A stretch of 64,000 bases of DNA from JACPPO01 sp965262505. GTDB lineage: Bacteria > Acidobacteriota > Vicinamibacteria > Vicinamibacterales > UBA2999. Under the pieces are notes generated by a model. The model searched no databases and was not told where the DNA came from. It saw only the letters and a list, made by a program, of their open reading frames with translations. How positions within the stretch are numbered: the first letter of the stretch is position 1; each line of letters opens with the position of its first letter. The stretch lies in the NCBI GenBank assembly GCA_965262505.1, contig CBDHFM010000030.1, forward strand, positions 3,224,001 to 3,288,000. The letters run 5' to 3'. Of the stretch, positions 48,176-57,418 are shown piece by piece. Made by a program: the position numbers and the translations under genes.

Positions 48176-49516
48176 TTACCGAGCGGTGCATCGTCGCGCC
48201 GTAACTTGGGTTACCGGAATCTGTGTTGAGAACAAGGCGTGTGGGCGCTGTGGGAAGCCGCGTTTTGTGCGGGTTTCCAACGCCCTGGTGGGCGCGTTTT
48301 TCGCGTCCACAGGTCGGGCAGCGTCCCCGCGCGGATTTTTCGCCGGCGCCGCAGGACTGACCCGCTGGTTGGCGAGGCGGTAGACGCCGGCCAGCCCTTG
48401 GTCGATCCGCTGCGCCAGGATGAACGGATCGAGACGCGCGCGGAGCTGTCTCAGCGCCCGGACCTGCGCCGGGGCGGCTTCGGCACACGCCTCCACGCGC
48501 TCGAGCGGCGTCCGCGGCGCGTCATAGCGGCGACGGAGGCGGGCGCCGACGCGGCGCTTCTCGACCAGCGTCACCGAGGGGAGAAACAGGTTCTGCAGCA
48601 GGCGCAGCTCCTCGTAGAGCCCATTGATCGCGGTGAGCGCCGGCGCCGAGTCATACCGCACGTAGCCCAGCAGCTTCCGCACGTGCGTCCAATTCTTCTG
48701 CTCGATGTGCGCGTTATCGTCCTTCTTGTACGGGCGCCCGCGAGTGAATTGGATGTCATGGTGCGTGCAATAGCGGCGGAGATGGTGATTGATGAACTCG
48801 GAGCCGTTGTCCGAATCGATCCCGCGCAACCGAAAGGGCATGGCTTGGCGCAAGTACTCCAAGCCTTCCTGGACGTGGTGCTGACTCTTGCCCATCACCG
48901 CCCGCGTTTCCACCCAGGTCGTGAGGATATCGGTCACATTCAGTGAATAAATGAAGTCGCCGGCAGCGCGATCGCCCGAATGCGCCACGAGATCGATCTC
49001 GGTAAAGCCCGGCTCCTGCACGTCCCAGCGGTCCGTCTTCAGCGGAATCTGATGCTTGAGGAGCGTCCCAGGCTTCGTCCGGCCGTACTGCCGCGTCCGC
49101 AGCTCGCTCTTGAAGGCCCGCAGGCACCGATCCATCTGCCGCGGGCTCATCGACCGGAGCTTCTCGACAACCTCGCGGGGGATCCGCCACCGCCGACATG
49201 CCCACGGCAGCCACGTGGGCAGCAAGGCCTGCAGCCGCAGAGACCACGGGTATCCGGCGGCCTCCCAGATTCGCCGCAACGTGCCCACGACCACCGGTCC
49301 ATAGCGGACCGGCGGGCCCCCGCGGCGTCGTCGCCGCGGTCGCTCCGGCCGACGCAGCGACCGAATCACCGCCTTGCGGTGATAGCCCGTCACCTCACAC
49401 ACCTCATCCAACAGCTGGCCCTTCGTCGGCCGCGCCGCGTGCGCGTAGCGTTCCCGCATCCGTCCCAGATACTCGCGAATTGCTTGTGGTCCCACTCGGA
49501 TTCTCCCCATCGCCAT
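48176..49516 (-). CDS. DDE transposase of the IS in hsdM
   Basis: About 446 residues from ATG 49516. N-terminal helix-turn-helix (TKGQLLDEVCEVTGYHRKAV), then an rve core: FTEIDLVAHSGDRAAG (Asp), LRGIDSDNGSEFINHH (Asp) and DDNAHIEQKNWTHVRK (Glu). The family resembles stand-alone integrase-core transposases. The last 60 or so residues are translated from the structured tail DNA and may not be part of the original enzyme. It appears intact. Confidence 0.85.
   Translation of the reverse strand: MAMGRIRVGPQAIREYLGRMRERYAHAARPTKGQLLDEVCEVTGYHRKAVIRSLRRPERPRRRRRGGPPVRYGPVVVGTLRRIWEAAGYPWSLRLQALLPTWLPWACRRWRIPREVVEKLRSMSPRQMDRCLRAFKSELRTRQYGRTKPGTLLKHQIPLKTDRWDVQEPGFTEIDLVAHSGDRAAGDFIYSLNVTDILTTWVETRAVMGKSQHHVQEGLEYLRQAMPFRLRGIDSDNGSEFINHHLRRYCTHHDIQFTRGRPYKKDDNAHIEQKNWTHVRKLLGYVRYDSAPALTAINGLYEELRLLQNLFLPSVTLVEKRRVGARLRRRYDAPRTPLERVEACAEAAPAQVRALRQLRARLDPFILAQRIDQGLAGVYRLANQRVSPAAPAKNPRGDAARPVDAKNAPTRALETRTKRGFPQRPHALFSTQIPVTQVTARRCTAR
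48237..48325 (-). ncRNA. Structured IS tail element, copy in the hsdM IS
   Basis: Read on the minus strand it begins GACGCTGCC and ends CCCACAGCGCCCACACGC, aligning over its whole length with 58729-58819 from an IS3 element. The central hairpin is GGAA-CCCGC/GCGG-TTCC with loop ACAAAAC. Here it is inside the open frame of the transposase. Confidence 0.5.
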
Positions 49517-51970
49517 CCTCCCTGATGGGTAACCCGAGTTGTGGCGCGACGATAGGACGCCCGGTAACACTTAGCATGGCGCGATACGCAAGGTCGACAG
49601 AATCTGGGACACCATGTGGTCTGGCGGCATCTCGAATCCGCTCTCGGTCATCGAGTAGCTCACCTACCTGCTCTTCATCAAGCGGCTCGACGAACTACAC
49701 ACTCTGAAGGAGCGCAAGGCCGTGCGCGCTGGCACACCCATCCAGGAGCCGGTCTTCGCCGCCGACCAGGACAGGCTGCGCTGGTCGCGTTTCAAGGACG
49801 CCGCCCCCGAGCAGCTGTTCGAGACGGTGCGAGACGGGGTGTTCCCCTTTATCAAGTCGCTCGGGCAGAAGAGCGAGGCCGACGGCGAGGGGGGCTCAAC
49901 GTACAGCCACCACATGAAGGATGCCCTCTTCATGATGCCCACGGCCCGTGTGCTGGCCAGCGTGGTTGACCAACTCGACGGCATCGACATGGCCGACAGC
50001 GACACCAAGGGCGACCTCTACGAGTACATGCTCGGCAAGATTGCCACCGCCGGACAGAACGGTCAGTTCCGCACGCCGCGCCACATCATCCGTCTGATGG
50101 TGGACATGACCGCCCCCAAGCCCAAGGACGTGATCTGCGACCCGGCCTGCGGCACGGCGGGCTTCCTCGTTGCCGCGTCTGAGCACCTGGTGGAGCACCA
50201 CAGCGACACCATCTACAAGGACGCTGCGGCGCGCCGCCACTTCAACGAGGGCACGTTCCACGGCTACGACTTCGACAACACCATGCTGCGCATCGGCAGT
50301 ATGAACATGCTGCTGCACGGCGTGGAGAACCCAGACATCCGCTACAAGGAATCGCTGGCCCAGACCGACGATGATGACGCGGAGAAGTACTCCTTGGTCC
50401 TTGCCAATCCGCCGTTTGCGGGCAGTCTCGACTATGAGTCCACCGCCAAGGACCTGCAGCAGGTCGTCAAGACCAAGAAGACCGAGCTGCTGTTCCTTGC
50501 CCTGTTCCTGCGCCTGCTCCAGACCGGCGGCCGCGCCGCCGTCATCGTGCCCGACGGCGTACTCTTCGGGTCGAGCAACGCGCACAAGACCCTGCGCAGG
50601 ATTCTGGTCGAGGAGCAGAAGCTCGACGCCATCGTCTCCATGCCCTCTGGCGTCTTCAAACCCTACGCCGGGGTCTCCACCGCCATCCTGCTCTTCACCA
50701 AGACCAACTCCGGCGGCACTGACCACATCTGGTTCTACGACATGCAGGCGGACGGTTACTCGTTGGACGACAAGCGCACGCCGCAGCCGGAGAAGAGCGA
50801 CCTTGCCGACATCCTCGCCCGCTGGCAGAACCGCGAAGCGGAGCGCAAGCGGCTGCGGACGGACCAGAGTTTCCTCGTGCCCAAGGGCGAGATCGCGGGC
50901 AACGACTACGACCTCTCCATCAACCGCTACAAGGAGGTGGAATACGAGACGGTGGAGTACGACCCGCCGAAGGTGATTCTGAAGCGGCTGGGGAAGCTGG
51001 AGGCGGAGATCGCGGAGAGGCTGGTGGAGTTGGAGGGGATGTTGAGATGAGTTGGCCGGTCGCGACAGTCGGCGAGGTCTGCGAAGTCGTCTCCGGAGCT
51101 ACTCCCAGGACTGGCAAGCCGGAGTTCTGGGACGGGAACGTTCCCTGGGTGACACCGAAGGATCTGAGTGAGCTTGGTCAAAAGCACCTCAGCGATACGC
51201 CCCGGAAGATCACAAAAGCAGGCTTGAAGAATTGCTCAGCCAGGATGTTGCCTGCGCAGTCTGTTCTGTTCAGTTCGCGGGCGCCCATCGGCTTGGTAGC
51301 CATCAACACGATACCCGTCTGCACCAACCAGGGCTTCAAGAGCTTAGTACCTCGCTTCGACTTGGTTTCGCCTGACTTTCTTTTCTGGTGGCTAAAAGCC
51401 CAGGAAAAGCATGTCCAGAGCAAAGGGCGAGGAGCGACGTTCAAGGAGGTATCCAAGAAGATCGTCGAAGACCTCCAAATCCCCCTCCCGCCCCTCGCCG
51501 AGCAGAAGCGGATTGCGGGGATTCTGGATGCGGCGGACGCCTTGCGGGCCAAGCGCCGCGAGGCCCTCGCCGAGCTCGACACCCTCCTCCAAGCCACCTT
51601 CCTCGACATGTTCGGCGACCCCGTCACCAATCCAATGGGGTGGGATGCGCCTCCTCTGGCGGACTTTTGCAAGACGGGCACCGGCGGCACTCCCTCTCGC
51701 GGAAAGATGCAGCGATATTATGAAGGAGGAACGATACCGTGGGTGAAGTCAGGAGAACTTAGGGAGGAAGTAATTACAAGTACAGATGAGCACATCACAG
51801 AAACTGCGCTGAAAGAGACAAACGTGAAGCTGGTTCCGAAAGACGCGCTGCTGCTAGCACTCTACGGGGCCACCGTTGGCCGTTTGGGAATCCTAAAGCG
51901 CTTTTCAAATAGGCCTTGTACTACCTGGGGCGGTCGTGGTACTTCTGCGCGCACCGATGCAGGAGGCCCG

Positions 51971-52333
51971 ATGCGTGCCTATTCGATGGATCTGCGAGAG
52001 CGGGCGCTCCTCGACAGCGATGCCGGGATGAAGGCGGCCGAGGTGGCGGCGAAGTACCGCGTGAGCGGGTCGTGGGTGCGGCTACTGAAACAGCGGCGGC
52101 GCGACACGGGCGAGGTGGCGCCTCGCGTCCAGCGACATGGACGGCGCGGCATGCTTGAGCCGCACCTACACACCTTGGCCGCGCTGATTGCGGCGCACCC
52201 GGATCGCACGCTGGCTGAGCTGAAGGACGCCCTCGCCACGCCCGCGAGTGTGCCGACGGTCTGGCGCGCCGTGCGGGCCCTCGGCCTGACCGTTAAAAAA
52301 CACGGTCCGCCCGTCCGAACACGATCGGCCTGA
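51971..52333 (+). CDS. IS630-family transposase, N-terminal frame
   Basis: About 120 residues with a helix-turn-helix (MKAAEVAAKYRVSGSWVRLL) and a linker. The frame must shift by +1 (or -2) at AAAAAA 52295-52300 to join the catalytic frame, a known habit of IS630 elements; otherwise it ends at 52333. Confidence 0.85.
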   Translation: MRAYSMDLRERALLDSDAGMKAAEVAAKYRVSGSWVRLLKQRRRDTGEVAPRVQRHGRRGMLEPHLHTLAALIAAHPDRTLAELKDALATPASVPTVWRAVRALGLTVKKHGPPVRTRSA

Positions 52334-52910
52334 CGTCGCGGCCGCGCGGGTCGCGTGGCACGCGGCGGCGCCGACCTGGGATGTCGCCCACCTCGTGTTT
52401 CTGGACGAAACCGGCATCACCACCAATCTGCTTCGGCGGTACGGCCGGGCACCGCGCGGCGCGCGCGTTCACGACCACGCCCCCTGCGGGCGCTGGCAGA
52501 CCAGCACGTTTCTCGCCGCGTTGCGGGTCACGGGGCTGACCGCACCGGGGGTCTTCGACGGCGCGATCGATGGCGAGAGCTTCCGCGCCTACATCGAACA
52601 GATCCTGGTGCCGACCCTGCAGCCCGGCGACATCGTCATTGCCGACAATCTCGGGGCCCACAAGGTCGCCGGCATCCAACGCGCCATCCAGGCCGCCGGG
52701 GCCACCCTCTGGTACTTGCCACCCTACAGCCCGGACCTCAATCCCATCGAGCTCTGCTTCGCGAAGCTCAAGGCCCTCGTTCGCACCGCTCGCTGTCGCA
52801 GCACCGAGACGCTCTGGCCGTTCCTCGGCGAGTGCTTGGCGCACTTCAGCCCTGACGAATGCCGCAACTATTTTCGGCACTGCGGGTACGCGGCCGCCAC
52901 ACGGTCATGA
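52301..52910 (+). CDS. IS630-family transposase, catalytic frame
   Basis: About 200 residues of DDE domain: LVFLDETGITTNLLRR (Asp and Glu), DIVIADNLGAHKV (Asp), and YSPDLNPIELCFAKLK (Glu). It begins in the frame reached by slippage at 52295-52300 (PSEHDRPDVAAARVAWH). Core appears intact. Confidence 0.88.
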
Positions 52911-53137
52911 AAAGCGCTTTAGGCATCCAGGCGACAACGAATCAAGCTGTGTGCCACATCATTCCAAACTCATTGAGGGCGGACTTGCGATACATGTTTC
53001 ACTCTCTGTCGAATCAAGTTTCCTACCTTGTAGGACGAGGAGTTGGCGGGGCGCAGCCGAATATCCCTCCCTGCCAAGACAGCTGAGACACTTTACCCCC
53101 TGGAAATTAGTGTTGAGGGCGGGGAGGTGTCAGGACG

Positions 53138-53605
53138 TTGATGACCAAGATCCGATCGATGCTGGTAGACCAATCGATTATGGGAGGGCCGGAGCGGAGG
53201 GGCGACGAGCGAAGCGAGGCGCCCCGTAGTGGAGGGTCTCCCATAATCGAGCCCGACGCGGTGCCCGTCCCGCCGGATTCCGAGGTCCCGGCGCGCCATG
53301 CGCGACGGCGCTTTACGACCGCCTACAAGCTGGCGATCCTCCGGCGGGCGGACGCCTGTACACGGTACGGCGAACTCGGGGCACTCCTGCGAAAGGAGGG
53401 GCTGTATTCCTCACACGTCGTCACGTGGCGCCAGCAGCGCGAGGCCGGGTTGACGCCGAAGAAACGCGGCCGGAAGATGACGGCCGTCGATCCGCAGCGG
53501 AAGAAGCTCGAACAGGAGAATCGCCGCTTGACGTCGCGGCTCCAGAAGGCGGAAGCCCTGCTCGCCTTTCAAAAAAAGTTTCCGAACTCCTACAGATCCC
53601 CCTGA
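53138..53605 (+). CDS. IS3-family OrfA (third type)
   Basis: About 155 residues. From residue 55: RRRFTTAYKLAILRRADAC and LGALLRKEGLYSSHVVTWR form the helix-turn-helix, then a coiled coil (KKLEQENRRLTSRLQKAEAL). The first 40 or so codons are made by a palindrome (53175-53250) that looks inserted; the native start may have been elsewhere. The frame shifts near AAAAAAG 53572 into a short extension reading KVSELLQIPL. Confidence 0.8.
   Translation: MMTKIRSMLVDQSIMGGPERRGDERSEAPRSGGSPIIEPDAVPVPPDSEVPARHARRRFTTAYKLAILRRADACTRYGELGALLRKEGLYSSHVVTWRQQREAGLTPKKRGRKMTAVDPQRKKLEQENRRLTSRLQKAEALLAFQKKFPNSYRSP
53175..53250. repeat. Palindrome inside the OrfA leader
   Basis: Outer arms CGATTATGGGAG/CTCCCATAATCG enclose inner GGGGCG/CGCCCC arms around CGAGCGAAGCGAG. 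About 76 bases in all, keeping the frame open. Confidence 0.75.
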
Positions 53606-53633
53606 AACCGTTCGTGAGCGACGAGGACGATTG

Positions 53634-54761
53634 ATGGTCGCGGTGGACGACGCGACGCCGACGTTGGGGGCGGCGTCCGCGTGTCGCGTGTTGGGCCTGC
53701 CCCGGGCCTCGCTGTATCGGGGGCGTCGACCGGTCGCGGTCGCGCGCCCTCGTCCGGCGCCGCCGCGCGCGTTGGATCCGATCGAGCGTCAGGGCATCTT
53801 GGATTTGCTCCACACGCGCTTCATCGATCAGGCGCCGGCGCAGATCCACGCCACCCTGCTCGATGAGGGGACCTACCTCTGTTCGCCGCGCACGATGTAT
53901 CGCGTCCTCGACGCCGCGCACGAAGTCAAGGAGCGGCGCGATCAGGTGCGGCGCCCGCCCTACGCCGCGCCCGAGTTACTGGCCACGCGTCCGAACGACG
54001 TCTGGAGCTGGGACATCACGACGCTCTTGGGTCCGTCGAAGTGGACGTACTTCTATCTCTACGTCATCCTCGACATCTTCAGCCGGTACGTGGTCGGCTG
54101 GATGCTCGCCCCACACGAGAGCGCGGCCCTGGCCGAGCACCTCATCGGCGAGACCTGCGCGAAGCACGGCATTCAGCCGGGCCAACTCACGCTCCATGCG
54201 GACCGCGGGTCGTCCATGAAGAGCAAACCGGTGGCGCTGTTGCTGGCCGACCTCGGCGTGACCAAGACCCACAGCCGCCCGCACGTGTCGAACGACAATC
54301 CGTTCTCGGAAGCGCAGTTTAAGACGCTCAAGTACTGTCCGCAGTTTCCAGAGCGCTTCGGGTCGCTCGAGGACGGACGGGCGTTTGGGCAGGTCTTCTT
54401 TCCCTGGTACAACCAGGAACACCGCCACAGCGGCCTGGGGTTCCTCACGCCCGCCGTCGTGCATTTCGGCCAGGCCCCCACGGTCCGCGCGCAGCGCCAG
54501 CAGGTGATCGCCGCCGCATACGCGGCGCATCCCGAGCGCTTCGTCAAGGGCCGATCACAACCGGCCGATTTACCTCGCGCGGTGTGGATCAACCCACCCG
54601 CGAAGAACACGGCCGCGCAGGATGCCCCAGGAACAACGATCGTCATCATGGACGACCTCCGGGTCGACCAGAGTCGCGACGCCGACGACCATGTCGCCGT
54701 CATGATCGTCGACCGCAACGCGACTCTAATTACTGCGCCCTTGGTGTCTCAATGTCATTGA
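53634..54761 (+). CDS. IS3-family OrfB transposase (third type)
   Basis: About 375 residues. rve core: NDVWSWDITTLLGPSKW (Asp), QLTLHADRGSSMKSKP (Asp) and NPFSEAQFKTLKY (Glu), with FPWYNQEHRHSGLGFLTP near the end. The stop at 54761 lies at or beyond the inner terminal repeat, so the last residues may come from end DNA. Apparently intact. Confidence 0.88.
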   Translation: MVAVDDATPTLGAASACRVLGLPRASLYRGRRPVAVARPRPAPPRALDPIERQGILDLLHTRFIDQAPAQIHATLLDEGTYLCSPRTMYRVLDAAHEVKERRDQVRRPPYAAPELLATRPNDVWSWDITTLLGPSKWTYFYLYVILDIFSRYVVGWMLAPHESAALAEHLIGETCAKHGIQPGQLTLHADRGSSMKSKPVALLLADLGVTKTHSRPHVSNDNPFSEAQFKTLKYCPQFPERFGSLEDGRAFGQVFFPWYNQEHRHSGLGFLTPAVVHFGQAPTVRAQRQQVIAAAYAAHPERFVKGRSQPADLPRAVWINPPAKNTAAQDAPGTTIVIMDDLRVDQSRDADDHVAVMIVDRNATLITAPLVSQCH

Positions 54762-56204
54762 CAGCTTCCGCATGAGTACGCCGTCCGTCAACAATCTTAT
54801 CCAGCACTACTTAGAGTCGTTGCGCCTCGCCGTCCCCGACATCGGCAGCGGAGACCGCAGGCGCGCCTCGAATTTCGGCACGCTGTTGGCCGGCATTCTG
54901 CCGGAGATCCTGTCACGGCTGTGTTGCAAGTGTTCACGAGGTGCCAGGGAGATGCTCCTCGACTGGCTTCTGGAAGTCTATCGCTCAGAGCACAGGCCGA
55001 ACTACCAAGGCATCCGATACGTCACGGCGAGGCTTCTCAAAGCGATCCCGGTTGCTGAGCGCATTGCCATAGTGCCGAAGCTGCTCGAGTTTCCAATACT
55101 GAGTGAGCTTGATCCGCTAGAAGAACGAGAATACCTGAATCCGTTCGATTTTCTCGATCTGTCCAAGGAATTGATACTCGACGAGGTCACGATCTCGGAC
55201 ACAGAGCTCGACGTGTTCTTCGACTGCGCGTCGTCCAACAGACCGGCCGTACGGAAATGGGCGGTATTTACACTCGGAACGCTGGAGCGCGCCGGGCTTT
55301 TGGATCGGACCAGGTCGCGACGGTTCGCCGACTGCTTGTGGAGTCGGGTTGACGAGTACGGTCTGCCTTCTGATACGAACTACTTCCGATGTGTCTTTCT
55401 GTCGTTTCCGTACCCGGAGAAGGTAGATCCGGTTGAACGTTTCATGCAGTACGTTCGCGGCGCGCGATTTCCCGCGCAGGAGAGTCAGACGCGTACCGCG
55501 ATAAAGTTTCCCGGTCCTGCGCTTTGTCATGACATTTGCGCCGCGACGGACGTCCAGTGGCCAGAGGGGGACGTGCGTTCCATCGTACGTCGGCTTGTGC
55601 AATGGTGGGACAACGACAAGGCACACTGGCTTCGGGTTCAGGTCAAGGAGCCGTTTCCAAGTATTGCCAAGGATCTCGGAGAGCGACTGTCAGACTTGAT
55701 CATGACGCTCGCAACGATGGTCGTGACGTATCCAGATTCCGTACGTGACGAGAGCACTCGGGATGCAGTGAAACGCGTGGCGAAAGAGTGCTCCGAGTAT
55801 GGCGTGCCATCGCTGCGCCTGGAGGTCGCGTGCTCGTACGCCTTTGCCGCTTCGCGCGATCCAGTGCTAGAGCGAGTCAAGGACGCGATGACGTCGTCCT
55901 GCAGGAACGCTGTCATCGATGCCCTCGAGGCCATGAACTTGGTCTCGCGTCGAACTGCGTCCGAAGCAGAAAGAGGAGACCTGCTGGAACTCCTGCGTGC
56001 GGCCGGGCAGATGATTCGGTGGCGGCGGGAGACGGCCTTGGAGACCACCATGGGCGCGGTGGGATGGGTTGTGACCAAGCACCCGTTCGCATTCGTAGAT
56101 GACGTCGAAAGCGGAGTGCTCACGGGACTTCGTCATCTGATTGCGGAAACGGACGTAGGTGGGCTTGATCCGGTTTCGTGGACATCGTCCGAAAGGTGGA
56201 TACG

Positions 56205-56522
56205 ATGGCCAGAATGGGATCAAAGCAGGCAGGGAGACGAGCGCGCCGACAGTTCTCTGAGGAGTTCATGGTCGGCGCGGTCCGGCTGGTGTTGGATGAG
56301 GGGAAGACGATCGGGGCCGTGGCCCGCGAGCTCGATCTGACGCCGTCGGCGCTGGGCAATTGGGTGCGGCAGGCGCGGGCGGATCGGAGCCAGGGCAAGA
56401 CCGGCCTGACGATCGAAGAGCGCACGGAGCTAGCGCGGCTGCGCAAGGAGAATCGCGAGCTACGGATGGAGCGCGACATCCTAACAAAAGCCGCGGCCTT
56501 CTTCGCCAAACACCAGGCGTGA
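56205..56522 (+). CDS. IS3-family OrfA, copy 2
   Basis: About 105 residues: helix-turn-helix (FMVGAVRLVLDEGKTIGAVA) and coiled coil (ERTELARLRKENRELRMERD), ending AFFAKHQA. The stop overlaps GTG 56519 of OrfB. Unlike copy 1, OrfA here ends cleanly with a stop. Confidence 0.88.
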   Translation: MARMGSKQAGRRARRQFSEEFMVGAVRLVLDEGKTIGAVARELDLTPSALGNWVRQARADRSQGKTGLTIEERTELARLRKENRELRMERDILTKAAAFFAKHQA

Positions 56523-57199
56523 CGTTTGCCTGGATTGCGGCGGAGAAGGCCGAGTTCCCGATCACGAGACTTTGTCGGACGTTGCACGTCTCGCCCAGCG
56601 GCTTCTATGCGTCGCGCGCGCGCCCGGAATCGACGCATGCGCGCGACGACCGTCGACTGAGAGTGCTGGTGCGGGCGTCCTTCGCCGAGAGCACACAGCG
56701 CTACGGGAGTCCGCGCGTCCACGAGGATCTCCTCGAGCAACACGAGCATGTCAGCCGCAAACGGGTCGTGCGCTTGATGCAGGAAGCGGGCCTGCAGGCG
56801 CGGCTCCGCAAGCGCTACAAGGTGACGACGATGAGCGATCACGATCAGCCGGTCGCAGCCAATCTGCTCGATCGCGACTTCACGGCGGCCGCGCCGAATC
56901 AACGGTGGGTCGGCGACACGACGGAGTTCGTCATCGGCGGCAGCGGCAAGCTCTATCTGGCGGCGATCCTGGATCTGTTCTCGCGGTTCATCGTGGGGTG
57001 GGCCGTCAGTGCGAGCAACGACCGCCAGGTGACCATCAAGGCGCTCCAGATGGCGCTGAAGCGCCGCTGCCCCGACGCCGGCCTAGTGCACCACTCCGAT
57101 CAGGGCTGCACCTATGCGAGCGAGGACTATCAAGACGTGCTCGACACGCACGGTATTACGTGCAGCATGAGCCGCCGAGGCAATTGCTATGACTGTGAG

Positions 57200-57400
57200 C
57201 ATGATGATGTTGCTGTCCGAGCAGGTCTGACCCCTGCGTATGAGTGACCTCGTGTCCTTGCGTTGATCTGTCGGCCTGGGTCGGGCAGCACTCACCCAGA
57301 TGCGGTTTGATCGGGTGGGCAGTGACCCAATAGGGGCCTGGCCGAAGCGACCCATCACAGTCCTGTCCGCCCGCTCGGTCAGACCATGTCGCCAGCCTGT
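57200..57400 (+). ncRNA. Candidate bridge RNA of the IS110 element
   Basis: Members of this family encode a guide RNA in the left non-coding end with one loop for the target and one for the donor. In order I find TATGA (57239-57243, same as the left target), GCGTTG (57260-57265, complement of CAACGC at the right target), ATAGGGGC (57330-57337, same as the right end of the IS at 58529) and TCACAGTC (57355-57362, complement of GACTGTGA at the left junction). Limits are approximate and the matches are short. Confidence 0.5.
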
Positions 57401-57418
57401 GGAAGAGAGGTTTGCCGC

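Larger units (their letters stand above)
48153..49588 (-). mobile_element. Insertion sequence in hsdM (DDE integrase-type, IS481-like)
   Basis: A 1,436-base element flanked by the 4-base duplication CAAG (48149-48152 and 49589-49592). The ends carry imperfect inverted repeats with a strongly matching inner part: GTGTTACCG-GCG...ATCGTCGCGCC at both sides (48173 and 49570). It holds one transposase gene and one copy of the structured tail element. Confidence 0.85.
48126..51050 (+). pseudogene. hsdM: Type I restriction-modification methyltransferase HsdM, interrupted
   Basis: GGGGGAGA precedes ATG 48126. Codons 1-9 (MITGELKSK) are followed by an IS at 48153; the frame resumes at 49593 (VDRIWDTMWSGGISNPLSVI) and meets TAG at 49656-49658 where family members have glutamine (IEQLTYLL). 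It then runs intact to 51050 with the SAM motif DPACGTAGFLVAA and the NPPF catalytic motif in LVLANPPFAGSL. So the methylase is doubly disabled unless translation restarts near 49722, which would lack the N-terminal domain. Confidence 0.9.
51896..52919 (+). mobile_element. IS630-family element in hsdS
   Basis: A 1,024-base element flanked by the TA duplication at 51894-51895 and 52920-52921. Ends AAGCGCTTTTCA and TGAAAAGCGCTT are perfect inverted repeats. Excision on paper restores the hsdS frame exactly. Confidence 0.92.
51047..53083 (+). pseudogene. hsdS: Type I specificity subunit HsdS, interrupted and truncated
   Basis: Overlaps hsdM (ATGA). The first target-recognition half (VPWVTPKDLSELGQK, FSSRAPIGLVAI) and central conserved helix (PLPPLAEQKRIAGILDAADA) are intact; the second half is split after GATVGRLGIL by an IS630 at 51896 and resumes at 52922 as GIQATTNQAVCHI with YLVGRGVGGAQPNI, then leaves HsdS sequence near 53070 where another IS begins. 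The last helix is missing. No hsdR gene is seen. Confidence 0.88.
53071..54764 (+). mobile_element. IS3-family element (third type) after hsdS
   Basis: Both ends contain TGAGACAC (53084 and the complement ending at 54751), with weaker similarity outward to CTGCCAA/CTGTCAA. Ends are therefore approximate. No target duplication is found, so DNA next to it has probably been deleted. Confidence 0.7.

Noticed and set aside
49656..49658. TAG in hsdM as recoding (pyrrolysine or suppressor)
   Set aside because: The gene is also cut by an IS, no pyl genes are seen and a simple glutamine-to-stop change explains it.
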